64,000 bases of DNA from Leadbettera azotonutricia ZAS-9. Its GTDB lineage: Bacteria > Spirochaetota > Spirochaetia > Treponematales > Breznakiellaceae. The notes under the pieces were generated by a model. That model was given only the letters and a program-made list of their open reading frames with translations, did not search any database and was not told the origin of the DNA. The DNA is taken from contig NC_015577.1 of assembly GCF_000214355.1 (NCBI RefSeq), positions 1,878,453-1,942,452 of the forward strand, read 5' to 3'. Every line of letters begins with the position of its first letter. The first letter of the stretch is position 1. This document shows positions 30,547 to 39,430 of the stretch, one piece after another. Made by a program: the position numbers and the translations under genes.

Positions 30547-31763
30547 GAGCCGATTTCAAAATCAAAATAGATTGAAAAAATGAGGACAACCCGCTAAGAT
30601 AATTTGAACCACCAAAATATCAAAGGGAGAGTCCTCATATGAAGAGCATAACACAAATCATCGGCGGGAAACAAGGTCTTTTTGAAGGGTTCCATGAATT
30701 ACAGCAGTTTTTCGAGGAACATTTAGGCGGCGAACACAGGAACTTTATCTTAATACTGCAAGTCATAGAAAGCTGCTCTCCTCGCCTGATTCATACCTAC
30801 CGGGGTGTCGGAAGGAAGGCGTATGATTATATGAATTTCTTCCGGGCCTTTTTTGCGGTGAACCATTTTGGCATACCGAACATGAAGGCGCTTGTGGAAA
30901 CATTACGGTCAGACCCCAATCTACGCCAGCTCTGCGGATTTAAAAAAGTCCCCAGCAGGACAACATTTTCACGGCGTCTTAACGATATCAGTAAGGCGGA
31001 TGTACTGAATGATATATTGGATGAATTAGTAAAACAGGCATACAAAGATTTACCGGTTATCCATATCTGCCGGGATTCAACCGCGATAGAATCCCGGGAA
31101 AGTCCGAAGGAGAAAACCAAAGGAACAGTCCCAAAAGCGCTTAAAAAGCGGGGAAGAAGGCCCAAAGACGCTCCAAAAACGATAAAAGAACCAACCGTTC
31201 TTGCGCAACAGGCCAAAAAGGATATTTCTGAAATCACGAGGGAATTAAACCAGGAATGCGCCTGGGGCTGCAAGAAAAACAGTCAGGGCAAGGTGAGTTA
31301 TTGGAAAGGATACAAATTGCATCTTGATGTTACCGACACAGGGTTTCCGGTAAGCGCCTTTGTAAGCGGGGCAAATGTCCATGACAGCCAGGCGGCGATA
31401 CTGCTGGAGAAAATGACCATGGGGAAAGTCAGACATTTATATTCTGTAATGGATGCGGCCTATGACGCAAAAGACATTAAACAATTTATACGCCGTCACC
31501 GCCGGGTTCCCGTTATCGATCCCAATTCCAGAAATGATAAAATCTGCGCACCCCTTGATCCGGCGAAACAGGAACGGTATAAAATTCGCACGACAGTCGA
31601 ACGGGCCTATTCGCATTTAAAAGACAATTTGATACCGGGGAAAATATATGTCAAAGGCAATCGCAAGGTTACTTTTGTCTTGATGATTGCCGTACTATGT
31701 TTGGCGGCGCAAAAATATCTACACTACTTTAAGCCTTGTTTGGCTTGATTTTGAAATCGGCTC
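30547..31763 (+). mobile_element. Insertion sequence copy 1 (1217 bp, IS4/IS5-like)
   Basis: Bounded by perfect 19-bp inverted repeats GAGCCGATTTCAAAATCAA (30547-30565) and its complement (31745-31763). TTAA lies on both sides (30543-30546 and 31764-31767), a 4-bp target duplication that fits the YTAR target taste of IS5-type elements. It carries one transposase gene and is the same length as copy 2 at 39611-40827. Confidence 0.93.
30639..31748 (+). CDS. DDE transposase of insertion sequence copy 1
   Basis: A 369-residue transposase of the IS4/IS5 (DDE_Tnp_1) type. The catalytic residues are likely the Asp in HICRDSTAIE (about 146), the Asp in YSVMDAAYDAKD (about 268) and the Glu in TTVERAYSHLKD (about 336), which is the Y-(2)-R-(3)-E-(6)-K like region. 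The frame is intact and begins at ATG 30639 after GGGAGAG. It differs from copy 2 in one residue (Val for Ala after TGFP), so the transposition that made the pair is recent and the enzyme is likely active. Confidence 0.92.
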   Translation: MKSITQIIGGKQGLFEGFHELQQFFEEHLGGEHRNFILILQVIESCSPRLIHTYRGVGRKAYDYMNFFRAFFAVNHFGIPNMKALVETLRSDPNLRQLCGFKKVPSRTTFSRRLNDISKADVLNDILDELVKQAYKDLPVIHICRDSTAIESRESPKEKTKGTVPKALKKRGRRPKDAPKTIKEPTVLAQQAKKDISEITRELNQECAWGCKKNSQGKVSYWKGYKLHLDVTDTGFPVSAFVSGANVHDSQAAILLEKMTMGKVRHLYSVMDAAYDAKDIKQFIRRHRRVPVIDPNSRNDKICAPLDPAKQERYKIRTTVERAYSHLKDNLIPGKIYVKGNRKVTFVLMIAVLCLAAQKYLHYFKPCLA

Positions 31764-31803
31764 TTAAGATACTTTTCTCCTAATCAACAGGACGATTGTC
31801 ATT

Positions 31804-31840
31804 AAAAAAGGCTGCCCAGAAAATAACTTCTGGGACAGCC
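31804..31840 (-). terminator. Terminator of the truncated minus-strand ORF
   Basis: A 12-bp stem with one bulge, GGCTGCCCAGAA (31810-31821) with TTCTGGG-A-CAGCC (31828-31840), is followed on the minus strand by six T residues. It lies just downstream of the ORF ending at 31859. Confidence 0.85.
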
Positions 31841-31858
31841 CCTACCTCGGAAGATTAA

Positions 31859-32092
31859 TTACTTCAAAAAAAACACAGCATCTATAGCTCTACCAACTGC
31901 TACAGTATAACCTTCTGGACCGCCGGCCAGACCATTATCAACATAGAAAGTTCGTGGTTCATACGCAATATCACCACTAAAATAAAAATTTGAAGGAATA
32001 CCTGAAATAGTATATCCAGAAGTAAATTCTTGAGGAGTAATAGTATAGGTACCAGTATAAACTATTTCCTGCCTTTGCCTTCTTATGGACAC
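31859..32092 (-). pseudogene. 3' fragment of an unknown gene
   Basis: A 77-residue frame whose C-terminal 65 residues (TYTITPQEFTSGYTISG, EPRTFYVDNGLAGGPEGYT, VFFLK) look like a beta-rich exported protein end, and which has its own terminator. The first residues MSIRRQRQ come from sequence beyond the point where the neighbouring kinase gene is also cut, so the real gene has lost its 5' part. No function can be given. Confidence 0.5.
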
Positions 32093-33635
32093 CGCAGGGA
32101 ATATTAAGTATGTAAATCCTGCAATGTGTAAAAGTACAGGCTATACAGAAGAAGAAGACCGTTTCAAAGGACTTGGCATTACCCTTGATCCTGAGAATTT
32201 TGACATGATAAAAGATAAATATATTCCGGATGTCCTTAAAAAAGGGAGAATTGATCTCACTCTGCCTGTTGTTAATAAGAATGGAAAAAAATCTGTTCAC
32301 TCAATCAATGCCTTTACGGTAGCTTCGCAGAATGGAGAAATCGGTATTGGCGCTACCATCACGGATGTGGCCGATTTGATTTCAATGCAGCAGGAACTGA
32401 TAAGCGCAAAGGAACAGGCGGAGTACTATAACAAGGCAAAAAATGATTTTATCAGCCGTATGAGCCATGAAATGCGTACCCCGATGAATGGGATCATTGG
32501 TATGGCGGACCTTGCAAAAATTGCAGAAGATGATGAACGCCGCAAGTTTTGTCTTAGAAGGATCAGAGAATCGGCCCATGATCTGCTGGACATTATCAAT
32601 AATATTCTTGACTGGGTTAAGTTTGAACATAAAAGCTATTCCCTGACGGCCGAGGAGTGCAGTCTGTCTTCTGTACTGAAATCTTTGGCAGAACTGACCT
32701 CCAGCTATACTGAAGTTAAAAAACAGAATTTTACCCTGAATACCGCCTCTGACCTTCCCGATCTGATTCTGGCTGACGAGGCCGGACTGAAGCAGGCTCT
32801 GACCAATATCCTGGGCAATGCAGTGAAGTTTACTCCCGAAGGCGGCTCCATTAATTTCTCGGTCAGCGCAGATAAACAGAACGACACGGTGATGCTTTGT
32901 TTTGAGATCAAGGATACGGGGATAGGCATAACTGATGAATTGATGTCGCGGCTCTTTACCCCCTTTGAACAGGGAAATAATGGTATCAGCCGTACCTATT
33001 ACGGAGTGGGCCTGGGTCTGCCCATCTCCAAAAGGATAATTGAAAAAATGGGCGGAGAAATACGGGTGGAATCTGAACCCGGTAAGGGATCAGTTTTTAC
33101 CTGTATAATTCCAGTAGAACTCCCTGCTGTACAGAGCAATACGACGCCGGAGGAAGATAATCTGTCTTTTACCAATCAGCGTTTCCTCATTGTTGATGAT
33201 GTGGAGCTGAACCGGGATATACTCGAGGCAATGCTGGAAGAAACAGGGGTACAGATTGACTGTGCTGTAAACGGCGCTGATGCCCTAGCCAAGTTTACCG
33301 AAAAGAACGGCGCCTACGATTTTGTGTTGATGGATCTCCACATGCCGGAAATGGACGGTTTTGAAGCAAGCCGCCGTATCCGTGCATCCGGCCTTCCCGG
33401 CGCTGCCGGTGTACCCATTATTGCAGTAACTGCTGATACAGGCGGCGAGGTGATTGCCAAATGTATTGAGGCCGGCATGGATGATCATATCGGCAAACCC
33501 ATAAATTTTATGCTTCTTACAGGGATGATAAACCGGTATATACTGAGAAAGAAAATGAATGACAGCGGGAATGTTTCCCTCTGGGCGCAAGGCGAAGAAA
33601 GATCCTTTACCGGGGGCAGTATAAACTGTGCATAA
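32085..33635 (+). pseudogene. Hybrid histidine kinase, 5'-truncated
   Basis: A 516-residue open frame. It begins inside a PAS domain (DTAGNIKYVNPAMCKSTGYTEEE is the middle of the fold), then has HisKA with phospho-acceptor H128 (MSHEMRTPMNG), HATPase_c with N245, DTGIGI and GVGLGLPISK, and a C-terminal receiver with D417 (FVLMDLHMPEMDG). The sensor part and gene start are missing; just upstream lies another cut gene in the opposite direction. If translated from ATG 32085 a soluble kinase without an input domain would result, which may be inactive or unregulated. It lies next to the amino-acid transporter operon. Confidence 0.8.
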
Positions 33636-33669
33636 GCGCAAAAAAATTCTCCAAAACCTCTTTATATGC

Positions 33670-33698
33670 TTGACACTATCCTAGTAAGTCAGTAGGAT
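33670..33698 (+). promoter_or_regulatory. Promoter of the amino-acid uptake operon with operator
   Basis: TTGACA (33670-33675), 17 bases, then TAGGAT (33693-33698). The inverted repeat ATCCTA-N9-TAGGAT (33678-33698) covers the spacer and the -10, a standard place for a repressor. Confidence 0.75.
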
Positions 33699-33710
33699 TA
33701 CCCTGATAAC

Positions 33711-33728
33711 AAGACCTATAAGGGTCTT
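33711..33728 (+). promoter_or_regulatory. Leader hairpin before the substrate-binding protein gene
   Basis: AAGACC-TATAAG-GGTCTT forms a 6-bp stem in the 5' leader, 8 bases before the GGAGG ribosome site. It may stabilise the mRNA, as is common for highly made binding proteins, or serve in regulation. Confidence 0.5.
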
Positions 33729-33747
33729 AATACATCGGAGGTTTTCT

Positions 33748-34581
33748 ATGAAGAAGATTGCGGTTTTGGCCTTGGTACTCTTGGCCATAGGTTCAGTGGT
33801 TTTTGCAGGGGGATCAAAGGATTCCAAGGCCTCGGCGTCAGGGGTAAAGACCATCAGGGTAGGGACAGAAGGCGCCTATCCGCCTTACAACTATGTACGG
33901 GAAGATGGGGTAGTGGACGGGTATGACGCAGCCGTAATACGGGCAGTGGATGAATTGATCCCCGAATACACTTTCGAATTTTATCCTACCGCCTGGGACG
34001 GCATTTTTGTGGCCCTTGAAGGGGGCGATTTTGATCTGATTGCCAGCGATCTGGCCTGGCGCAAAGAGCGCGAAGATAAGTATTATCTTTCCCTTGAACC
34101 ATATCTCTGGGGCGGATCACAGCTGGTTTACAAAGCCGGACGTACTGATATTCATTCCTTAAAAGACCTGGTAGGCAAAAAAGTTGCCGCCGGTGTGGGG
34201 ACCAATACCACCTCCCAGCTTGAGGATCATATTAAACAGTCAGGGGCCAAGATAGAAATTGTCTATACTGACGGTAATATCGTGAACGCTCTGACAGAAA
34301 TTGATTCCGGACGGGTGGACGCTACCATCTCTTCAATTGTTACCACCCAGCTCACAGCAGAATCTCTGGGAATTAAAATTGACGGAAGCACCATTGCCGA
34401 ATGGGCGCCCAGTTCTATTCATCTCCTGTTCCCCAAAACACCGGAAGGTAAAGTCATTCGGGATCGTATTGATGTTGCCTTAAAGCAGCTTCATGCCAAC
34501 GGAACCTTGTCTTCACTGTCAAAGAAATATTTCTTCGGCAAAGATCATTCCACCAAAGAGGCCTTGGCAGCAGATATTTAA
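33748..34581 (+). CDS. Polar amino-acid ABC transporter, substrate-binding protein
   Basis: A 277-residue SBP_bac_3 family protein. It has a signal peptide (VLALVLLAIGSVVFA, cut near residue 20) with no lipobox cysteine, so it is either periplasmic or tethered by other means. The mature protein starts the fold with IRVGTEGAYPPYNYV and has the ligand-binding FDLIASDLAWRKERE and GTNTTSQLE stretches. It binds a polar amino acid; linkage with L-serine dehydratase suggests serine or a close relative (inference). It is first in the operon with a strong GGAGG ribosome site, as expected for the most abundant part. Confidence 0.9.
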   Translation: MKKIAVLALVLLAIGSVVFAGGSKDSKASASGVKTIRVGTEGAYPPYNYVREDGVVDGYDAAVIRAVDELIPEYTFEFYPTAWDGIFVALEGGDFDLIASDLAWRKEREDKYYLSLEPYLWGGSQLVYKAGRTDIHSLKDLVGKKVAAGVGTNTTSQLEDHIKQSGAKIEIVYTDGNIVNALTEIDSGRVDATISSIVTTQLTAESLGIKIDGSTIAEWAPSSIHLLFPKTPEGKVIRDRIDVALKQLHANGTLSSLSKKYFFGKDHSTKEALAADI

Positions 34582-34609
34582 TCCAATAAAATAAAACACG
34601 GGGGTAACT

Positions 34610-35326
34610 ATGGGGAGAATTTTTGATCCTGTTTTTATGATACAGTCGGTTCCGGAAATTCTTACAGCCCTGCCGATTACCCTCTTGTTGGCATTTGTGT
34701 CCGCTATTATAGGGCTGGTCCTGGCCCTGGTAATAGCTCTTATCCGGTATTTCAATGTGAAGGTTCTTACCGAAATAAGCAAAGTGTATGTGTCCTTTAT
34801 CAGGGGTACCCCTGCTTTGGTTCAGATCATGCTGGTTTATTTCGGCATACCTCTTATTCTAAAAGCCCTCAACGAATATTGGGGAACCAATTTTAACGTG
34901 AACGGTGTTCCCCGTCTTGTTTTTGCCATAATTGCACTGTCCCTTAATGCAGCTGCTTTTATGTCCGAGACTATCAGGAGTTCCCTCCTGGCAGTGGACG
35001 TGGGCCAGCTCGAAGCTGCGTATAGCGTAAACATGAGCGTTTTCCAGGCATTACGGCGCATTGTAGTTCCCCAGGCTTTCAGCATCGCCATTCCGCCGCT
35101 GGCAAATACCCTGGTTTCCATTATCAAGGAAACATCGCTGGTGTTTACGATTTCCATTATCGATTTAATGGCCAGGGCAAAAATAGTCGGTTCCCGGGGT
35201 TACCGGTTTTTCGAAATTTATGTGGTGGTTTCTGTCATTTACTGGGTGATCTGTACCATTATTTCACGTCTCCTTTCCAAAGCAGAAAAGGGCGCCAGGA
35301 AACACGAGAGGAGCATTACTGCATGA
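34610..35326 (+). CDS. Polar amino-acid ABC transporter, permease
   Basis: A 238-residue HisM/GlnP-type permease with about five membrane helices (PITLLLAFVSAIIGLVLALVIAL, and so on) and the conserved cytoplasmic EAA-like loop ALRRIVVPQAFSIAIPPLANT that docks to the ATPase. The start at 34610 follows GGGGGT. The stop overlaps the ATG of the ATPase gene. As a single permease gene is present, the transporter is probably a homodimeric channel. Confidence 0.92.
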   Translation: MGRIFDPVFMIQSVPEILTALPITLLLAFVSAIIGLVLALVIALIRYFNVKVLTEISKVYVSFIRGTPALVQIMLVYFGIPLILKALNEYWGTNFNVNGVPRLVFAIIALSLNAAAFMSETIRSSLLAVDVGQLEAAYSVNMSVFQALRRIVVPQAFSIAIPPLANTLVSIIKETSLVFTISIIDLMARAKIVGSRGYRFFEIYVVVSVIYWVICTIISRLLSKAEKGARKHERSITA

Positions 35327-36078
35327 GCATTTTGGACATTAAGAACCTAAGCAAAAGTTTCGGCAGTAATCAGGTGCTTAAGGGAGTAGACCTCCGGATA
35401 AACAAAGGTGAAATTGTTTCTATAATTGGTCCTTCGGGAACCGGCAAAACAACCTTGCTGCGGACTATAAATTGGCTTGAAAAGCCCGATTCCGGTTCCA
35501 TTACCCTGGACGATGTTACCGTTTATGCGGAAACTGCGAAAAAAGTTGATATACACAGGCTCCGCTCAAAGTCGTCCATGGTGTTTCAGCATTACAATCT
35601 TTTTAAAAATAAAACCGCCCTGCAAAATGTAACAGAAAGTTTATTAATAGTAAAAAATATCCCCAAAAAAGAAGCAGAAGAAAAGGGCTTTGAATTTCTG
35701 CACACAGTAGGAATGGAAGACAAAGCCAATGAATATCCTTCCCGGCTTTCGGGAGGCCAGCAGCAGAGGGTAGGCATAGCCCGGGCCCTGGCTGTGGATC
35801 CCCAGGTGATGCTGTTTGATGAACCAACCAGTGCCCTCGATCCCGAATGGGTGGCAGAAGTTCTGGATGTAATCAAGCGTATTGCCGGGAACGGGATGAC
35901 CATGATTCTGGTGTCCCACGAAATGCGTTTTGTAAGTGAAGTAGCCAACAGGGTGATCCTGCTGGACGGCGGAAATATTGTCGAGGACGGTAAACCCGAA
36001 CAGGTGTTTAATCATCCTGAACACGAGAGAACCCGGCAATTTCTGCAGAAAAACCGCGATTTTGAAGTGGTTTGGTAG
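35323..36078 (+). CDS. Polar amino-acid ABC transporter, ATPase
   Basis: A 251-residue GlnQ/HisP-type ATPase: Walker A GPSGTGKTT near 37-45, Q-loop MVFQHYNLF, signature LSGGQQQR near 141-148, Walker B VMLFDEPTSALD near 160-171 and the switch His in LVSHEM. All nucleotide-binding residues are present. It starts in an ATGA overlap with the permease stop and ends 17 bases before the serine dehydratase start. Confidence 0.95.
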   Translation: MSILDIKNLSKSFGSNQVLKGVDLRINKGEIVSIIGPSGTGKTTLLRTINWLEKPDSGSITLDDVTVYAETAKKVDIHRLRSKSSMVFQHYNLFKNKTALQNVTESLLIVKNIPKKEAEEKGFEFLHTVGMEDKANEYPSRLSGGQQQRVGIARALAVDPQVMLFDEPTSALDPEWVAEVLDVIKRIAGNGMTMILVSHEMRFVSEVANRVILLDGGNIVEDGKPEQVFNHPEHERTRQFLQKNRDFEVVW

Positions 36079-36095
36079 TATTTTGGAGGAATATA

Positions 36096-37703
36096 ATGAG
36101 CAAGATTTTTTATCCCGATTTTTTTAATGATGTGTTCGGCCCTATAATGCAGCCTGGGTCTTCTTCAAGTTTTGCAGGAAACAGCAGGGTAGGGCACGCC
36201 GCCTCTTTTACCATAAAGGGCAAATTAAAAAGAGCAAAAATACGCTTTAACCTCAGCGATAAAGGCCGTATACGCAAGCTCGGCAATATGATGGAAGACC
36301 GCGCCTTTTTGGGCGGCCTTCAGGGTTTTGCAACCGATGACGAACGATTGTTCAAGTCCCATGAACTGGCCAGGGAAAATAAAATATCCTATGAATTCGG
36401 CGCATTGGATAAAGATACTCCTTACCCCGGATCAGTCTGTTTTGATCTTGAAAGCGATAAAGGTGAAAAAGGAAGGCTCATCGGCGCATCCATAGGCGGC
36501 GGCATGATCCTTATCTCCGAGATAAACGGCTTCCCTGTTGAATGGCAGGGTGACAGCAACGCACTGTTTTTTAAACCCGGCGTTGTTCAATCTAAAATCG
36601 ACACCTTAATAAAACATCAAGGCAGCGCTGTATTAGCGCAAAAAATCCTTAAATCCGCCAGCGGAGAAGAAGCCCGATTTGTTGAGTTTTCAGAACTCCC
36701 TGCAGAAAAGGATCTTGAAAACTTTGCCCCGGAAGAATTCCTTGTTTATAGGGCATTGCTTCCGGTGGTGAGTTTTAACGGACGGCAGCCCCAGCTTTTT
36801 AAGAATGTTGATGAATGGATTGCCTATGCAGAAGCAAAACATATTTCTTTTGTGGAAGCTGCCATTGCCTACGAAAAAGCCTTTTCTGGCTGGGATGAAA
36901 AACGCATCTGGGCATACTTTGAACATATCCGCGACATACTGCTTAACCAGATACATGCTTTGGAAGATCAGGGCATTGATCCCGTTCCCGATACCCCCTT
37001 GCTCCCTGTGTACGGCAAACAATGGAACCGTTATAAGAAGTCCGGCAAAGTGCTGCAGGATTCGTTAACATCCCGCATCATGGATTATGCCTTTTCCGTA
37101 AATGCCAAAATACCGGGGGTAAAAATTGTTCCCGGCCCCATGGGTACTGGCGGCGGCTATCTTTTTTCCGCCCTGGAAGGCGTCAGGGAAGCCAGAGGCC
37201 TTACCCGTCAAAAGCAGCTGGAAGGCCTCGCAGTAGCAGCAGGGCTGGGCGCCATTGCCTTTTCCAACTGTCATGCATCGGGGGCTTCGGGCTGTGTGGG
37301 TGAATCGGGTATATGCTGCGCCATGGCTTCGGGAGCCATCACCTGGATGGCGGGCGGCACAGGACAGCAGGTTCAGCATGCCGCTTCAATGGCCCTGCAG
37401 GCCAATATAGGCATACCCTGCGACCCCATTCCCGGAGGCCTCGAATTCCCCTGCCTTACCCGTACGGTTCGGGCGGCTGTTACCGCCCCCCTTTATGCGG
37501 ATATGGCCTTGAGCGGCATAGATCCCCTTATTCCCTACCACGAGGTACTTCACGCTATCGAGCATACCAGGAATCTTTACCCCGAAGCGATCTGCGGCGC
37601 CGACTGTGGAACCAACTGTACCCCCACTGCAGAAAAGTGTCAGCGCTTCCTTTCCGGTGAAGTAATGGAAGGAAAGATGAGGTGGGAGGCGGCCGCGTCT
37701 TGA
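36096..37703 (+). CDS. Iron-sulfur L-serine dehydratase, fused beta-alpha form
   Basis: A 535-residue L-serine ammonia-lyase, turning L-serine into pyruvate and ammonia. The N-terminal part has the SDH-beta mark SSSSFAGNSRVGHAA near 20-34. The C-terminal 220 residues are SDH-alpha: PGPMGTGGGYLFSALEG, the cysteine cluster SNCHASGASGC/GICC and CDPIPGGLEFPC, which supply 4Fe-4S ligands. In many bacteria the two parts are separate proteins; a long, less familiar middle (about 170-330) joins them here. ATG 36096 is used since GGAGGA lies 5 bases before it. Position after the ABC genes suggests uptake and breakdown of serine for carbon and energy. Confidence 0.85.
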   Translation: MSKIFYPDFFNDVFGPIMQPGSSSSFAGNSRVGHAASFTIKGKLKRAKIRFNLSDKGRIRKLGNMMEDRAFLGGLQGFATDDERLFKSHELARENKISYEFGALDKDTPYPGSVCFDLESDKGEKGRLIGASIGGGMILISEINGFPVEWQGDSNALFFKPGVVQSKIDTLIKHQGSAVLAQKILKSASGEEARFVEFSELPAEKDLENFAPEEFLVYRALLPVVSFNGRQPQLFKNVDEWIAYAEAKHISFVEAAIAYEKAFSGWDEKRIWAYFEHIRDILLNQIHALEDQGIDPVPDTPLLPVYGKQWNRYKKSGKVLQDSLTSRIMDYAFSVNAKIPGVKIVPGPMGTGGGYLFSALEGVREARGLTRQKQLEGLAVAAGLGAIAFSNCHASGASGCVGESGICCAMASGAITWMAGGTGQQVQHAASMALQANIGIPCDPIPGGLEFPCLTRTVRAAVTAPLYADMALSGIDPLIPYHEVLHAIEHTRNLYPEAICGADCGTNCTPTAEKCQRFLSGEVMEGKMRWEAAAS

Positions 37704-37739
37704 ACAGGCCTTGAACCCTCTTTATTCGTGGCGAGGGGG

Positions 37740-37836
37740 TTAATACCCCGCCCCTTGGGGCGGTTAAAAAGGTATTAAGCCCCGAGTCCAATTCCTTAAG
37801 AGAACAACATACCTCGCGGCTTGCCGCGGGGTTGTT
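37740..37836. repeat. Two nested palindromes after the dehydratase gene
   Basis: First: TTAATACC (37740-37747) and GGTATTAA (37771-37778) enclose CCGCCC-CTTG-GGGCGG (37748-37763) plus TTAAAAA. Second: AACAAC (37803-37808) and GTTGTT (37831-37836) enclose an 8-bp stem around CGCGG-CTTG-CCGCG (37815-37828). Both have a CTTG loop. They may end transcription in either direction or be REP-like dispersed elements. Confidence 0.65.
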
Positions 37837-37864
37837 GATTTCACCGTTACTATGATCATGCGCT

Positions 37865-38353
37865 ATGAAGAATACTCAAAGTCCTGAGGACAGCGGCCCT
37901 TTCTATAGTAAAGGTCTCAAATTTTCCTGTACTCAATGTTCGGCATGCTGCAGGTATGAAAGTGGTTTTGTATTTCTTTCCGAAAAGGACCTTTATGTTC
38001 TGTCAAAGTCTTTGAAAATGGGATATACTGAATTTATGGAAGCCTTTTGCCGCTGGGTTCCCTTTTCAGCCGGTTCTGAGCGGCTATCGCTCAGGGAGAA
38101 ATCCAATCTGGACTGCATTTTCTGGAAGGACGGTTGTTCTGTTTACGAAGCTCGGCCTCTGCAGTGCAGGTCTTTTCCCTTCTGGCCCGCAGTACTTGAT
38201 TCCAAACGGGCGTGGAAGTCAACGGCGGAAGTTTGTCCGGGCATGGGGCAGGGTAAACTCCATTCTGCCGAAGTAATAGAGGACTGGCTTGAACAACAGC
38301 ATAGAGAAAGCGTTATTATAAGGAAGACCTCAAACCCTAAGGGGGGGTATTGA
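37865..38353 (+). CDS. YkgJ-type cysteine-cluster protein
   Basis: A 162-residue protein of the CxxCxxCC (YkgJ/FliB-like UPF0153) family: CTQCSACCR near residues 22-30, a later cysteine DCIF and GCSVYEARPLQCRSFPFW near 89-106. The cysteines bind zinc or an iron-sulfur cluster; the biochemical role of the family is not settled. The stop overlaps the ATG of the following metallo-beta-lactamase gene (TGATG), so the two were one translation unit before the second was broken. Confidence 0.85.
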   Translation: MKNTQSPEDSGPFYSKGLKFSCTQCSACCRYESGFVFLSEKDLYVLSKSLKMGYTEFMEAFCRWVPFSAGSERLSLREKSNLDCIFWKDGCSVYEARPLQCRSFPFWPAVLDSKRAWKSTAEVCPGMGQGKLHSAEVIEDWLEQQHRESVIIRKTSNPKGGY

Positions 38354-38532
38354 TGCAAATCCGTTTTTTTGGTGTCCGCGGCTCCATTGCGGCGCCGCAG
38401 CTGCCGTCCCAGATAAAGTCTAAAATTTCCGCCATCCTGGAACGGCTGACCCCCGAGGATATAGCCAGTCCCGAAAACCGTGAACACTTTCTGGCAGGTC
38501 TTCCGCCCTGGCTTTTCGGTACTGTGGGCGGC
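38353..38532 (+). pseudogene. Metallo-beta-lactamase fold protein, truncated by a transposon
   Basis: The first 60 residues (MQIRFFGVRGSIAAP and the end GTVGG) match the start of an MBL-fold hydrolase of the type beginning with FWGVRGS. In intact relatives GTVGG is followed by N-T-x-C and then the HxHxDH metal motif; here the frame passes into foreign sequence at about 38532 and stops at 38565. The metal site is lost. The rest of the gene is not found within the window. Confidence 0.75.
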
Positions 38533-38568
38533 GTCTGCATGTCGCTGAAATATCCAAAAAGATAAAGA

Positions 38569-39348
38569 GCGGCGATAGCCCACATATTCTCTGACGCACT
38601 TAAAATTTTTCTGTTCGACGAAACAGTTGTCGTTTTTCTTGTAGGGGCGGGAGCGGGTAAAGGTAATGTGGTTGGCATCACACCAGGACAGGAGGGTACG
38701 GTTGATAAATTCGCTGTCATTGTCACTATCGATACCCAGGAGGGGAAACGGAAGGATGTGGGGGAGAGAAGAAAGCCCCTCAAAAGCCCATTTTTGAGCT
38801 TTATTGAGCAAGGCGAAGAGCTCAACCCAGCCGGAAGAGACATCAGTGGCGGTCAGGGTGAGATTAAACTCTCCCGTATCCCGTTCGCCGCAGTGATGGA
38901 CGGTGTCAACCTCAAAAAAGCCCGGTTTTCGATCATCCCAGGGGTAATGGGTTCTGACCTGAATATGCTTTTTGAGCAGATTCCCCGATTTCGTCCCGCT
39001 TATTCCCCGGAAGGTCAACTTTTTTCGGTCTTCTTTCAGTGCCCGGTCAATAGTCGCCGGACTTATGGTCAGGAGTTTGGACTGGATTTCCGGAGTGATA
39101 TGAAAGGCCTCCCGTACGGCGATAAAGGCCATCTGGGAGCGTAGAAAGGGAGCTAAAAGCTTCCCACAGCGATACCAGAAGAAGGCCCAGATGAGGCGGA
39201 GGGCGGCAATGACCTCCGGCCCATAGATTTTCTTCCCCTTCCGCTTCGTGCGTTTTTTCCCAGTCGCCTTGAGCTTCACGAGCTTCCCGTCAAGCCGAAT
39301 GAGTTTTTCTTTTCCCTCGTTTTTCAGCTGATGCAATGCGTACTTGCG
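38569..39348 (-). pseudogene. Integrase-core transposase, truncated at both ends
   Basis: Sister of the fragment at 13264-13914. Homology begins at RKYALH (39348) and runs to REYVGYRR (38569). It holds what looks like the full DDE set: DTV in FFEVDTVHH, the second Asp in GIDSDNDSEFIN and the Glu in FVEQKNF. The N-terminal about 45 residues and the C-terminal tail are gone, although the reading frame stays open past both ends. About 37 bases of unknown origin lie between it and the cut metallo-beta-lactamase gene. Confidence 0.8.
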
Positions 39349-39430
39349 GTGATCCCCGGAGCGTACTGCTGCCGCAAAAAAGGGCAGGGGGTATATTGCC
39401 ACTGTTTATACTTACCTTAAATAATTAATT

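Noticed and set aside
33748-34581. Calling the binding protein a lipoprotein
   Set aside because: No cysteine follows the signal peptide (VFAGGSKD), so signal peptidase I processing is more likely.
38569-39402. An intact transposase of 419 residues reading through to 38143
   Set aside because: The N-terminal 18 and C-terminal about 140 residues do not match the sister copy and the latter are antisense to the YkgJ-type gene.
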